Part shown: in pieces, positions 19,012-26,616 of the stretch
Numbering within the stretch: the first letter of the stretch is position 1
Layout: each line of letters opens with the position of its first letter
Assembly: GCA_027494135.1 (NCBI GenBank)
Contig: JAOSJK010000001.1
Location: 1,281,378-1,345,377, forward strand
Length of the DNA: 64,000 bases
Direction of reading: 5' to 3'
Source of the DNA: Acidimicrobiia bacterium
Lineage (GTDB): Bacteria > Actinomycetota > Acidimicrobiia > IMCC26256 > PALSA-610
Notes under the pieces: model-generated
The model's input: only the letters and a program-made list of their open reading frames with translations
What the model was told of the DNA's origin: nothing
Databases searched by the model: none
Made by a program: the position numbers and the translations under genes

Positions 19012-20256
19012 ATGCCGCGCGCTCTGAGGTGTGCTCGCCACGCGACGGCGATGGCGCTCGTCGCTGCTGCGACGATGGTCGCGCCATTGAACGGCGTGTC
19101 GGCGACGCCATCGGGAGAAAGTGAGACCACCGAGGGGTTCGACCCCGTGCTCGCCCGTTCCATCAAGAGCTCGACTTCGGAGGAGAGTGGGTATCACTCG
19201 TGCGCGACGCGTACTGACCGCACGCTGTGGTGCTGGGGGAGCAACCACCGCGGCGAGATCGGCGACGGCACCACGACGAATCGCCTGACGCCGACGAGGG
19301 TCGGCACCGCAGAGAACTGGGTCGCCGTCGCCGTCGGCAGCGCGCACACTTGCGCTGTTCGCGCCGGTGGGAGCCTCTGGTGCTGGGGCTGGAATCACGC
19401 CGGTCAGCTGGGCGACGACACCACTCGAGACAGGGACAGGCCGCAGAGGGTAGGTACAGCGACCGGCTGGGCCGGTGTCGCGGCGGGTAGCGGGCACACC
19501 TGCGCGATTCGCCGCAACGGTGCGCTGTGGTGCTGGGGCTACAACGGTCATGGTCAGGTCGGTGACGGCACGACGACGGACAGGCACACTCCGCAGCGGG
19601 TCGGCACCGCCGGCGGTTGGGTCACCGTCTCAGCGGGTCGCAACCACACGTGCGCGACGCGCAGCAGCGGCGCGCTGTGGTGCTGGGGTTACAACTACGC
19701 AGGCCAGATCGGCGACGGCACCACCACCGAGCGGCTCCGCCCCACGCGCGTGGGCACCTCCACCAAGTGGACGACCGTGACCGTCGGCTACTGGCACACC
19801 TGCGCGACGCGCAACAGTGGCACGCTGTGGTGCTGGGGCTACAACTTCGCAGGCCAGATCGGTGACGGCACTACGACGGCCCGGCACCATCCCAGGCGCG
19901 TCGGCACAGCGGCCAGTTGGGAGAGCGTCTCCGCCGCCGCCGCGCACACGTGCGCGCTGACCACGAAAGGCATTCGCTGGTGCTGGGGAGCCAACTGGCA
20001 TGGGCAGATCGGTGACGGCACGACCACGGACAGACACAGCCCCAAGAGGGTAGGTACGACGAGGCACTGGGTGTCGGTACACGCCGGTGACGGCCACACG
20101 TGCGCGACACGCGCCAACGGAGCGCTGCGGTGCTGGGGACGCAACGACGACGGTCGACTCGGCGACGGCACGCTCGTCGACAGGCATCACCCGACGCGCG
20201 TCGGCACCGACGCCGACTGGGCCGGAACTGCCGCCGTGTACGCGACCACCGCATGA
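19012..20256 (+). CDS. Secreted RCC1-repeat protein
   Basis: A complete 414-residue protein from ATG 19012 with GGAGG 9 nt upstream. A signal peptide (MPRALRCARHATAMALVAAA, cleavage after GVSA) is followed by seven 50-residue RCC1-type repeats, each with HTCA near its start, then LWCWGxNxxGQxGDGTTT and RVGT. Seven blades are right for an RCC1 beta-propeller. Each repeat carries two Cys (HTCA and WCWG), so disulfides are likely outside the cell. The matching 150-bp DNA periodicity makes this locus prone to repeat gain or loss. Role unknown; secreted RCC1 propellers are thought to bind surfaces or ligands. Confidence 0.85.
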   Translation: MPRALRCARHATAMALVAAATMVAPLNGVSATPSGESETTEGFDPVLARSIKSSTSEESGYHSCATRTDRTLWCWGSNHRGEIGDGTTTNRLTPTRVGTAENWVAVAVGSAHTCAVRAGGSLWCWGWNHAGQLGDDTTRDRDRPQRVGTATGWAGVAAGSGHTCAIRRNGALWCWGYNGHGQVGDGTTTDRHTPQRVGTAGGWVTVSAGRNHTCATRSSGALWCWGYNYAGQIGDGTTTERLRPTRVGTSTKWTTVTVGYWHTCATRNSGTLWCWGYNFAGQIGDGTTTARHHPRRVGTAASWESVSAAAAHTCALTTKGIRWCWGANWHGQIGDGTTTDRHSPKRVGTTRHWVSVHAGDGHTCATRANGALRCWGRNDDGRLGDGTLVDRHHPTRVGTDADWAGTAAVYATTA

Positions 20257-20361
20257 AGCAGCAGATCGGGGCTCTCGAGTCGAAGGCACTCCAACGCGAG
20301 GACCGATGCGCATCCGGCGAGCGGCGATCAGGCCTACGAAACTTCGTGCCGGTACCGGTGA

Positions 20362-21036
20362 TCAGGGTGTCGGGTCGCTCCCGAACGGCTCGAAGGCCTC
20401 GAAGCCTGCTTCCACGGGAGGGTCGGGCAGCCGGAAGGCGCGAAGTCGCGTCACCCGGTCGATCGCCTCGGGCCGCCACCCGGCGTTGACCTCGAAGTAG
20501 CGCGCCGCAGTGGCAACCGACGGCCAGTGGCAGTCGTCGAGAACGATCAATCCACCCGGCCGGACGAGCTCGCGCAGGTAGTAGAGGTCGACGAAGACGT
20601 TGTGGAAGTGGTGACTGCCGTCGACGAACGCGGCATCGGCGACCCACCCTTCCGACAACAGCCGCGGCAACGCCAGCTGGGATCGCTCGTCGATGATGGT
20701 GCAGACGGCTCCGAGACCGGCCGAGGTGATCGCCTCCTGCCCGACGTCGTGGAACCGGTGCTGGTAGGCGTCGACTATCACGTGCTTCGCTTCCGGGTGA
20801 GCGTGGACGAGCAGGGCCTCGGCGATGGCCAGCGCCGAGCTGCCGTATGCGAGACCGATCTCGATCACGCCCCGAGCGTGCTCCGCTACGAGAAGGTCGC
20901 GGAGCACATCGCAGTCGTCGTGCGGGAGTGCCACGCGCTCGAAGTCGCCCTCGGACCTGGCGCGTCTCGGACCGGCCTCGGCCAGCCTGCGCCGCTCATC
21001 GCGAACTATGGCCAGCAGCTCCCGGTAGTCCGGCAT
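20362..21036 (-). CDS. SAM-dependent methyltransferase (Methyltransf_24 type)
   Basis: A complete 224-residue protein from ATG 21036 (MPDYRELLAIVRDERRRLAE). The SAM-binding region GVIEIGLAYGSSALAIAEAL is followed by acidic and metal-type motifs FVDGSHHFHNV and LIVLDDCHWPS, typical of the cephalosporin-hydroxylase/Methyltransf_24 group. Substrate unknown. The upstream open extension to 21111 is low-complexity. It converges on the RCC1 gene. Confidence 0.8.
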   Translation of the reverse strand: MPDYRELLAIVRDERRRLAEAGPRRARSEGDFERVALPHDDCDVLRDLLVAEHARGVIEIGLAYGSSALAIAEALLVHAHPEAKHVIVDAYQHRFHDVGQEAITSAGLGAVCTIIDERSQLALPRLLSEGWVADAAFVDGSHHFHNVFVDLYYLRELVRPGGLIVLDDCHWPSVATAARYFEVNAGWRPEAIDRVTRLRAFRLPDPPVEAGFEAFEPFGSDPTP

Positions 21037-21165
21037 CGTCCGATTATCGCGGAGGCGGAGTCGATGCGGCCGGCCACCGGTCGCGCGCTGGCACCACAGC
21101 GCCGACCCCACGGTACGGTGGCTCGCGACGGGAGGTACTTGTCATGGCGTCTCGATCACACCATC

Positions 21166-21479
21166 ACGGCGGGCGGTCGCCGTGGTCCTCGCACTCAACG
21201 TCATGCACCACATGGACGACCTCGACCGAGCAGCCACGGAGCTCGCCCGGGTAGTGAGACCCGGAGGGCGCATTCTCCTGGTCGACGAGGACTTCGGCGA
21301 TCCCGACCACTCCTTCGGTCGAGTCTGCGCCGAGCATCACCACGGTCCGGAGCTCATCGACGCCGATGCCATGGCAGGGCGTCTCGGCTCAGTCGGTCTC
21401 GAGGACGCCACCCCCCCGGAAGGGCGCCCTGAGCGGCGAGCCCGCGCACATCATCACCGCGACCCGATCTGCGCGCTGA
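21166..21479 (+). pseudogene. 5'-truncated SAM methyltransferase remnant
   Basis: Only the second half of a Methyltransf_11-type domain is present. It enters at AVAVVLALNVMHHMDDLDRA without the SAM-binding motif I, continues through VVRPGGRILLVDEDFGDPDH, and after a shift in a run of seven C (about 21411-21417) ends SGEPAHIITATRSAR at the TGA at 21477. No suitable start exists upstream. I regard it as a decayed gene; the shift itself may be sequence error. Confidence 0.6.
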
Positions 21480-21698
21480 TCCGGAGCGTGCCCGCTGAGG
21501 CCACGCCGATCGATCGCCGGGCCCAGGGATACTCCGTTCGGGGGTCGCGATGAACCCTCGGCCGGTAGGCCGTTGGGTGGGAACACCGTGGAGCCCGATG
21601 GATCTCACGAAGGTCATCGGGACCCGCCTGGGTGTGCGCAGCGGCAAGCCGCGCTTCATCTGCACCCGGTCGCCCTTCGCCTCACCTCGCTGCTGAGC

Positions 21699-22426
21699 TC
21701 ACCGTTGGTCGAGCACGTACGCGAGCACCGACCGTGCGACTGGCAGCAGCTCCTCGGTAGTCGCCGCGGCCAAGCCGGGCGGAGGTTCCGAGGGACTCGG
21801 AACCATCGTCGTCGGCCATCCCGCGGCCATGGCCTGCGCCCGAGCGCCGTAGGCGGTGACCCGCGCCGTCGTGCCGTCCGGTGCCACTGAGAGCACCGAA
21901 GAGATGTGATCGCCAGGCGAGACGAGGTCGAGTCGTCGAGCGCGACGAACGGGTTCTCGTTCGGTATCCAGAAGGGGTCGGCCTCCGATTCAACGCGCCA
22001 CGCCGAGACGACGAGCGTGTCGTCGCCGTTGGTGAAGGTTGCGAAGCGGTGGGTGATGCAGCCGTCGGCCCTGCTCAGCTCTACCCCGTCACCGGCGGTG
22101 TATCCGGGGGCGACGTCGCGCACGGCGGAGGCTGCCGCCGCGAGGAAGCTGTCGGGCAGCGAGGTCGTGTCGCGGTTGCCGTTGAGCGACAACGGGCTGC
22201 CCGACGAACCGGGGTACCAAGCCGTCACCAGGGCGCGCAGCGTCCCCGGCGCGTCGAGGCAGCCACGATCGGGGGCAAGGTTCGAAGAGGGGACGATGTC
22301 GGTCGCCGTTGGTGCCGCGTACGGGGTGGCTCCAGCCGACATCGATGGTCCGCTGTCACCGGAGCCGCTCCCGGAGCTGCACGCCGCGAGGAGGATCGCC
22401 GCAGCCAGTGTCCGGACCGTTTCCAC
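21699..22426 (-). CDS. Putative lipoprotein (frameshifted)
   Basis: From GTG 22426 the N-terminus METVRTLAAAILLAACSSGS carries a lipobox (LAAC) with a Ser/Gly-rich linker after the acylated Cys. This predicts an exported lipid-anchored protein of about 242 residues. A shift near 21945 joins the C-terminal part (DLVSPGDHISSVLSVAPDGT, ending ARSVLAYVLDQR). The central part is rich in Ser/Thr/Asp. No family recognised. It is divergent from the small membrane protein at 22510. Confidence 0.65.
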
Positions 22427-22509
22427 CCGCCCAGCGTGCCGCACCTCGAAGCTCGCGTCGAGCCACTTGGAACAGCAGAGTCGGTCAAACCCGCTGTACC
22501 GTCGGCGCA

Positions 22510-22851
22510 GTGATCTCGCTACTTCGGGCTCGGTTCCGAACCGCGGACGCCTCCCTCGTGAGCCTCATCCTGATTGTCATCGTCATGGCGATCGGGTCAT
22601 GGACCATCGGCGCTGTGTGGAACGGACCAGACAACCTGCAGTTCTTGGCTCCGATCGTGATGACCGTCTACTCGGCGATGGTCATCGTCCCGCTCAGCGC
22701 CATCGTGATCCTCACTCGGAGGGTGCGCCGGAAGAGTGGGGTCGCCGAGAGCTCGATCAACATGGTCGTGACGGGCTTCGCGGTCATTGGTGCTGCTACG
22801 TGGCTGTGGGTGATTGTCTGGCAGACCCAAGAGCTGATTCTCCGCACTTAG
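22510..22851 (+). CDS. Small three-helix membrane protein
   Basis: A 113-residue protein from GTG 22510 (MISLLRARFRTADASLVSLI). Three hydrophobic segments are at about residues 16-36, 45-68 and 84-104, separated by short loops with a basic stretch (TRRVRRKSG) near 69-77. No domain recognised. It is the last clear gene before the tRNA-Gly element array. Confidence 0.6.
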   Translation: MISLLRARFRTADASLVSLILIVIVMAIGSWTIGAVWNGPDNLQFLAPIVMTVYSAMVIVPLSAIVILTRRVRRKSGVAESSINMVVTGFAVIGAATWLWVIVWQTQELILRT

Positions 22852-23070
22852 TAACGGCTCCCGGCCAACGTCGAAGGCGGTCCGCCAGTCGACCGCCCGG
22901 ATGAGCTGCGCCCGATCGCCGGGAGAGCGCCATCGGGCAGTTGCCATGATCTTGAGGGATCACGAGGATTCCCGTGACGAAGGGAACCCTGACGACGCCC
23001 CGGTCGCAGCTCTTGGCCGCGTTGCTGTCTGCACCACTGGGCCGCGCGTCAGTAGTCCGCTTCCGCGGCG

Positions 23071-23095
23071 GCCACTTGCGCTGCGCGCAAGTGGC
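23071..23095. repeat. Perfect palindrome, 11-bp arms, TGC loop
   Basis: Arms GCCACTTGCGC and GCGCAAGTGGC enclose TGC. Its arms are identical to those of the palindrome at 27738-27762, which has a TAC loop. It directly precedes an integrase remnant. It may be a terminator-like hairpin or an element-borne recognition site. Confidence 0.85.
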
Positions 23096-23102
23096 GATCC
23101 CG

Positions 23103-23285
23103 TCGGCGACCCTCGCCGCGCATGTCGGAGCGACGACCATGAGCTCATGACCCGGCTCGGTTACTCCTCGCCGCAACCGGCCCTGCGCTATCAGCACGCC
23201 TCCGCCGAACGCGACCGCGAGCCGGCAACGCGGCTCGGCGCGCTCCGCTCGCGTCCACGCGATGGACGCGCGATTGAACCATGCG
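23103..23285 (+). pseudogene. C-terminal remnant of a tyrosine integrase
   Basis: This stretch is closely similar to the end of the intact integrase at 28248-29396 (its region from about 29166). It includes the catalytic-domain text HELMTRLGYSSPQPALRYQH with the would-be nucleophile Tyr, and the tail RDREPATRLGALRSRPRDGR. The H of the LGH motif is replaced (LGY), a base is missing near 23139, and nothing upstream encodes the rest. It marks an older integration event. Confidence 0.85.
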
Positions 23286-23300
23286 CGGCAGCTGCCTACT

Positions 23301-23966
23301 TCACGATTGCCCGGCGGCCGGTGGCTCGAAGCCCCTTGCGAGGAACGATGCCGTTCGATCGAAGGCGAGCTGCGCCGCTCCCGCCGAGAACTGCCTCGCG
23401 TCGGACTCGGCGAACCAGTGCTCCGTGGCGGGATAGTCGTGAGCCACGTACTCCAACCCCCGCGCTGCGACGGCCCGTTCCATCGATCGGCGGGCCGCCC
23501 GCGACACGAAGTCGTCGTCGCTTGCGAAGTGGGCGAGGACCGGCGCAGTAGCGCGGGAGAAGTCGCCGCCTCTCGCTGCGTAGTAGAGGACGATCGCGGC
23601 AACGGGTGGGTCGGGATGCTGGGCCAGCCATACCGCCCAGTGGCCTCCCATGGAGAATCCGACCACCGACGGCGTAGAGCCCTCCTCGTCGCGGGCCCGC
23701 AGTTCATCAAGGCAACGACGGAGCTGCTTGTACGCAGGTTCCCGCCGTGTGGCTCGCAGGGCGCGGGCTTCTCGTTCGGTGGTGGCGATCGCTCCGTCGT
23801 AGAGGTCGATGCAGCCGACCAGGAGCCCGCGAGCAGCGAGCTGGTCGGCGAAGGACGTGAACGAGCCGGTCAGACCCCACCACGAGTGGACGACGAGCAC
23901 CGGGTCGAGGCCCGGGCCACCCCGGCCGGCGATGTAGGCCAGATCGTCCAACTCGGCTCTCTCCAT
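23301..23966 (-). CDS. Dienelactone hydrolase-family alpha/beta hydrolase
   Basis: A complete 221-residue alpha/beta hydrolase from ATG 23966. The nucleophile elbow is GFSMGGHWAVWLA (Ser rather than the Cys of classical dienelactone hydrolases). The acid is in HFASDDDFVS and the catalytic His in ATEHWFAES, the usual DLH spacing. VVHSWWGLTGSFTSFADQLA is the oxyanion region. It is probably a cytoplasmic esterase or lactonase with unknown substrate. It sits between the integrase remnant and the first att copy, so it may be cargo of a decayed element. Confidence 0.85.
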   Translation of the reverse strand: MERAELDDLAYIAGRGGPGLDPVLVVHSWWGLTGSFTSFADQLAARGLLVGCIDLYDGAIATTEREARALRATRREPAYKQLRRCLDELRARDEEGSTPSVVGFSMGGHWAVWLAQHPDPPVAAIVLYYAARGGDFSRATAPVLAHFASDDDFVSRAARRSMERAVAARGLEYVAHDYPATEHWFAESDARQFSAGAAQLAFDRTASFLARGFEPPAAGQS

Positions 23967-24052
23967 GAGCGAACCCTGTCACAGCCCGCCGACTCGACCG
24001 TCAGCCCCGGTCTCCCGCACACGCATCCAGTGCACACACAGTGCATCCGCAG

Positions 24053-24069
24053 GGTCACTTTGGGGTCAT
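24053..24069. repeat. GGTCAC pair, 11-bp spacing (candidate integrase arm sites)
   Basis: GGTCAC at 24053 and GGTCAT at 24064, one helical turn apart, 103 bp left of the att copy at 24156. The same pair with the same spacing occurs at 29551/29562 and 38137/38148, and a single copy at 25251. Confidence 0.6.
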
Positions 24070-24110
24070 GCTAGGGGCATGCCGCCGAATTCCAGGCCCG
24101 GCGCGTCGAA

Positions 24111-24146
24111 GGCCCAGGAGCCGAGGAACGCCGCTTGTCCTGGGCC
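24111..24146. repeat. Inverted repeat next to an att core
   Basis: Arms GGCCCAGGA (24111-24119) and TCCTGGGCC (24138-24146) around an 18-nt loop, ending 9 bp from the att core. An almost identical structure precedes the att core at 29400. Confidence 0.75.
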
Positions 24147-24304
24147 ATCGTTCGAGAGCGGGTGACGAGAATCGAACTCGCGTTCCCAGCCTGGAAAGTG
24201 AGTCGGGCACCGCGCCCACCTGCATCGTCGCAGGTCAGCGGAGTGCATGGACCGCGGCGGACAGGCCTGGACGACCCCGGCCGCGCGATGGACGTGCGAT
24301 GGAA
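24138..24304. repeat. About 167-bp direct repeat (copy A) spanning att copy 1
   Basis: This block, from the right arm of the inverted repeat through the att core to GCGATGGAA, is homologous to 25313-25480. Both end with sequence encoding RPRDGRAME, the tail of the array's integrase. The pair flanks the toxin-antitoxin module. Confidence 0.8.
24156..24197. repeat. att copy 1: degenerate 3' end of tRNA-Gly(CCC)
   Basis: A copy of the tRNA-Gly 3' end beginning GAGCGGGTGACGAGAATCG. It matches the intact tRNA up to the anticodon arm, where it has diverged (CCCAGCCTGGAAA). It marks the left side of the innermost recognisable element. Confidence 0.85.
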
Positions 24305-24335
24305 GTCCGGATCGCGCGCTCCGTCTTGTCGCGCG

Positions 24336-24653
24336 CTACGCGAGGCCGAGGACGATAGTGAGCGCTTCGTCGACGCCCCACATCTCGGCGGGAGCAAGGT
24401 GGCAGACGCGCTTGCCGAGTCGTTGCGCGTCGACCGCGCCGAGCTGCTCAACGAGCACGCGGGTGGTCTCGCCGGCGATCTCGATCTCGGGTCGGAACGA
24501 TGCCGGCCTGGCGCTGCGCGAGGTCGGGGCGACGATCACGACCGAGCGCGGGAGCAGCTCGTCGGCTTGCACGATCACTCCGTATCGCTCGCCGTGCTGC
24601 TCGTGGCCGACGCCCTTGGGCAGCCGGAAGCGGTAGACCTCACCCCGACGCAC
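24336..24653 (-). CDS. PemK/MazF-type toxin of a type II TA system
   Basis: A complete 105-residue protein from GTG 24653. The start MRRGEVYRFRLPKGVGHEQH and the core RYGVIVQADELLPRSVVIV, then APTS, match the PemK/MazF ribonuclease fold; the conserved Arg and Ser/Thr positions of the family are present. MazF toxins cut single-stranded RNA at short motifs and are silenced by antitoxin binding. The gene overlaps its antitoxin by 14 bp. Carriage between att copies suggests a stabilisation module of element I. Confidence 0.88.
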   Translation of the reverse strand: MRRGEVYRFRLPKGVGHEQHGERYGVIVQADELLPRSVVIVAPTSRSARPASFRPEIEIAGETTRVLVEQLGAVDAQRLGKRVCHLAPAEMWGVDEALTIVLGLA

Positions 24654-24879
24654 GGAGCGACTCCATGAGTGCCGCGACCTCGAGCATCTCGTCGCGGTCT
24701 TGGTCGTCGGCCTCGAGCGCGGCGGCCTCGGCTGCGAGTTCCTCGCGTTGGCGGAGTCGTTGCGCGGAGACGAGCAGCGAGGAACGGATCGCCTCGGAAC
24801 GGCTCATGCCCGATGCCTCGAGGGTCCGGAGCGCGCGCTCCGAGTCTTCATCGAGTCGGACCGAGATCGCCCTGGGCAT
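24640..24879 (-). CDS. Ribbon-helix-helix antitoxin
   Basis: A 79-residue protein from ATG 24879 (MPRAISVRLDEDSERALRTL). The N-terminal ribbon-helix-helix (ISVRLDEDSERALRTLEASG, then MSRSEAIRSSLL) should bind DNA as a dimer, and the acidic C-terminal half (AAEAAALEADDQDRDEMLEV) should wrap the toxin. It overlaps the toxin start, the usual antitoxin-first order. A perfect palindrome at 24887-24905, just upstream, is the expected autoregulatory operator. Confidence 0.85.
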   Translation of the reverse strand: MPRAISVRLDEDSERALRTLEASGMSRSEAIRSSLLVSAQRLRQREELAAEAAALEADDQDRDEMLEVAALMESLRASG

Positions 24880-24886
24880 ACGGCTA

Positions 24887-24905
24887 GTATCACAGAATGT
24901 GATAC
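24887..24905. promoter_or_regulatory. Palindromic operator of the TA module
   Basis: Arms GTATCACA and TGTGATAC around GAA, ending 8 bp from the antitoxin ATG. Position and symmetry fit an operator bound by the ribbon-helix-helix antitoxin, alone or with the toxin. Confidence 0.75.
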
Positions 24906-25090
24906 CGCAGTCAAGCGTGATGTCAACAGGCCTTCCGGGACCGAGCACGATGGCGTGGAATGGCGAGGCCTCGCCTGGTCGGCCCGCGTGTTCTGACTGC
25001 AGCGACGCGATTCCCGTCGCCGGTCTCTGATCTCGGCGGCCGTTCCTCTCGCGCCGCGGTGTCAGACTCGGCACCCCACGGGAGGCGGCG

Positions 25091-25243
25091 ATGAGGCTGT
25101 ACGAGCGAATGGGCGCGTCGTTGGGGCGGGCGCCATACGTCTGGCTGTTCCTGACGTTGGTGTTCCTCGTGGCCGTGATGCCTCCGGCAGCGCGTCCGCC
25201 GATCGCGACCGCGAGCTCGCCGACCGCACATCTGTCGGCTTGA
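25091..25243 (+). CDS. 50-residue single-span membrane protein ending in an integrase remnant
   Basis: ATG 25091 has GGGAGG 5 nt upstream. The protein reads MRLYERMGASLGRAPYVWLF with one hydrophobic helix (YVWLFLTLVFLVAVMPPAA). The last 15 codons overlap, in another frame, DNA encoding ADRDRELADR, a match to the integrase tail. So the reading frame seems to have been capped by element DNA. Function unknown. Confidence 0.55.
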   Translation: MRLYERMGASLGRAPYVWLFLTLVFLVAVMPPAARPPIATASSPTAHLSA

Positions 25244-25250
25244 TCCGTAG

Positions 25251-25258
25251 GGTCACGC
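25251..25258. repeat. Single GGTCACGC, candidate arm site
   Basis: One copy of the GGTCACGC motif 80 bp left of att copy 2. The expected partner 11 bp further is not recognisable. Confidence 0.45.
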
Positions 25259-25312
25259 GGGCGACTTGGCGGTCTGGGCGTCTTGCCCCTGGAGGCCGGC
25301 GACCGGCGCCTG

Positions 25313-25480
25313 ACCTGGGCCTTCGTTCGAGAGCGGGTGACGAGAATCGAACTCGCGTTCTCAGCTTGGGAAGAGTGTCGGGTGGGGCGCTGACCTGCGT
25401 CGTCCCAGGTCCGCCGAGTGCACCGACGTCGGCGGACGATCCCGGACGACTCCGGCCGCGCGATGGACGCGCGATGGAAC
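25313..25480. repeat. About 168-bp direct repeat (copy B) spanning att copy 2
   Basis: Homologous to 24138-24304, including the att core and the integrase-tail remnant near 25457-25480. Confidence 0.8.
25331..25373. repeat. att copy 2: 43 bp identical to the tRNA-Gly 3' end
   Basis: Forty-three bases identical to 38228-38270 of the intact tRNA gene, covering the 3' acceptor strand, T arm, variable loop and anticodon. Divergence begins inside the 5' half of the anticodon stem. Confidence 0.93.
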
Positions 25481-25491
25481 GGCGCGGTCGG

Positions 25492-25999
25492 TCAGCCGCC
25501 GGGTCGGCGGCGGAGGTGAGCCTCGAGTGCCGGGAGGGCGACGATGTCCTTGGGCCGGCCGGAGGCTCGCTTGGAAGTCACCACGTCGCCGAGCGAGGCA
25601 ACGGGTAGGTCTACGTCGGCGAGCGTGACGACCACGGAGTGCTCGTGGAGGGCGGGGTAGCCGTCGGTGAAGCCTGCGGGGGTGAAGCAGAGGTCCAGGG
25701 GGCCGTGGGTCGTGATCAGGGTCATGGTGGTCACTTGTCGGAGCATGTCCGGGTGCGGATCAAAGGCGACGCCTTCGGGATCACCTTCCACCGCAGGCGC
25801 GCGCCGAGCGTTCGCAGGGCCCGCGCCAGCTTCTGCAGGTTGGCTTCGTCGCGCGAGGGACAGATGTCGAGGTCGACCGTCGCGTAGCCGGTGGCGTGCA
25901 GACGCGCCGCGATGCCCCCGACGATTACGAAGGCGACCTGGTGGTTCGGAGAACCCGGCAGATTGCGACGACGTGGTCGTCGTCGAGTTCACGCGACAT
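25492..25999 (-). CDS. Nucleotidyltransferase toxin, MNT/AbiEii-like (two frameshifts)
   Basis: The protein starts at ATG 25999 (MSRELDDDHVVAICRVLR). After a shift near 25945 it continues HQVAFVIVGGIAARLHATGY with the GG motif and the catalytic acid pair DLD (TVDLDICPS). A second shift near 25796 leads to EGVAFDPHPDMLRQV and the end HLRRRPGG; about 168 residues joined. It is a small nucleotidyltransferase of the kind that acts as the toxin partner of HTH antitoxins. The gene overlaps the HTH gene by 11 bp. Whether the shifts are real is unresolved. Confidence 0.65.
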
Positions 26000-26312
26000 C
26001 GCTGGTGAGGTGGTAGCCGCGGGCCCGCAGGCGCTGCCGTTCGACGTCGGTGAGCGACCGCTCCCACCCGGCGAGTACGTCGTCGTGGTCGTCGCGCTCG
26101 GTGAGCTCCATCCGTAGTTCGAGGCCGGCTCTGGCCAGGATGCGAAGGAGCGTGGGGATGGTGGGTTGGCGACGCCCGGACTCGTAGGCCGACAGGGTGG
26201 GCTGAGCAACGCCGACGAGGTCTGCGAACGCCGTCTGGGACAGGCCGAGCCGCAGCCGGGCGGACTTCAGGAGAGCGCCGCTCACGCCGTGTTCCAAAGC
26301 CGACATGGTCAT
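25989..26312 (-). CDS. XRE-family HTH antitoxin
   Basis: A complete 107-residue protein. The helix-turn-helix (ALLKSARLRLGLSQTAFADL, then VGVAQPTLSAYESGRRQPTI) is at residues 13-52, the classic XRE/Cro arrangement. The C-terminal part would contact the nucleotidyltransferase. It is translated first, with an 11-bp overlap into the toxin gene. There is almost no leader between a -10-like GATACG and the ATG, so a very short or leaderless transcript is possible. Confidence 0.8.
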   Translation of the reverse strand: MTMSALEHGVSGALLKSARLRLGLSQTAFADLVGVAQPTLSAYESGRRQPTIPTLLRILARAGLELRMELTERDDHDDVLAGWERSLTDVERQRLRARGYHLTSDVA

Positions 26313-26616
26313 AGCGTATCGTCTATCGCACAGTTGAGCAAGGCGCCCGGCGTTCCGCGGCCACGTCCCCGGGAACTCGAGCCAGCGGGCGCGCCTCGGT
26401 GTACGAATGACACCAGCCGCGCGGTTGACCCGCGACGGCGCGGCGTCAAGGCGGGCGGGGACACTCCTGGCTGGCGGTCATCGCGAACTCGTTCGCCGCG
26501 GTGCCTCCGCTCGTGCCGACGATTCCGTCATGGATGCCGCACGGCCGGAGCGCGGGACTTCATCTCTCTGAGTCAACGACTTGCTCGAGGTAGCGACGCT
26601 GCATCGCGGGGAACGG
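26313..26616. other. Non-coding or decayed stretch in element II
   Basis: A 304-bp stretch between the XRE antitoxin start and the phosphotransferase stop. Short open frames exist on both strands but none resembles a known protein or has a good ribosome-binding site. The right part can be read as DGIVGTSGGTAANEFAM on the minus strand, possibly a remnant. No repeats or RNA genes seen. Confidence 0.4.

Larger units (their letters stand above)
24156..25330. mobile_element. Element I of the tRNA-Gly array (1.2 kb, TA module)
   Basis: Bounded by att copy 1 and att copy 2. It holds a PemK/MazF-type toxin with its ribbon-helix-helix antitoxin, a 50-codon membrane-protein gene, and an integrase-tail remnant at its right end (about 25194-25230). 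It has no integrase of its own, so it is probably the decayed residue of a larger element. Its first 150 bp are repeated at the start of element II. Confidence 0.7.

Noticed and set aside
19180..20240. 150-bp periodic repeats as a CRISPR or satellite
   Set aside because: The period corresponds to 50-codon RCC1 repeats in an intact secreted protein.
24135..24668. Plus-strand coding frames reading ERVTRIELAF at each att copy, also at 25240 and 38225
   Set aside because: They are translations of tRNA-Gly sequence, a well-known annotation artefact.
25194..25230. A separate small integrase gene in element I
   Set aside because: Only about 12 codons resemble the integrase tail, without start or catalytic residues; it is a remnant.
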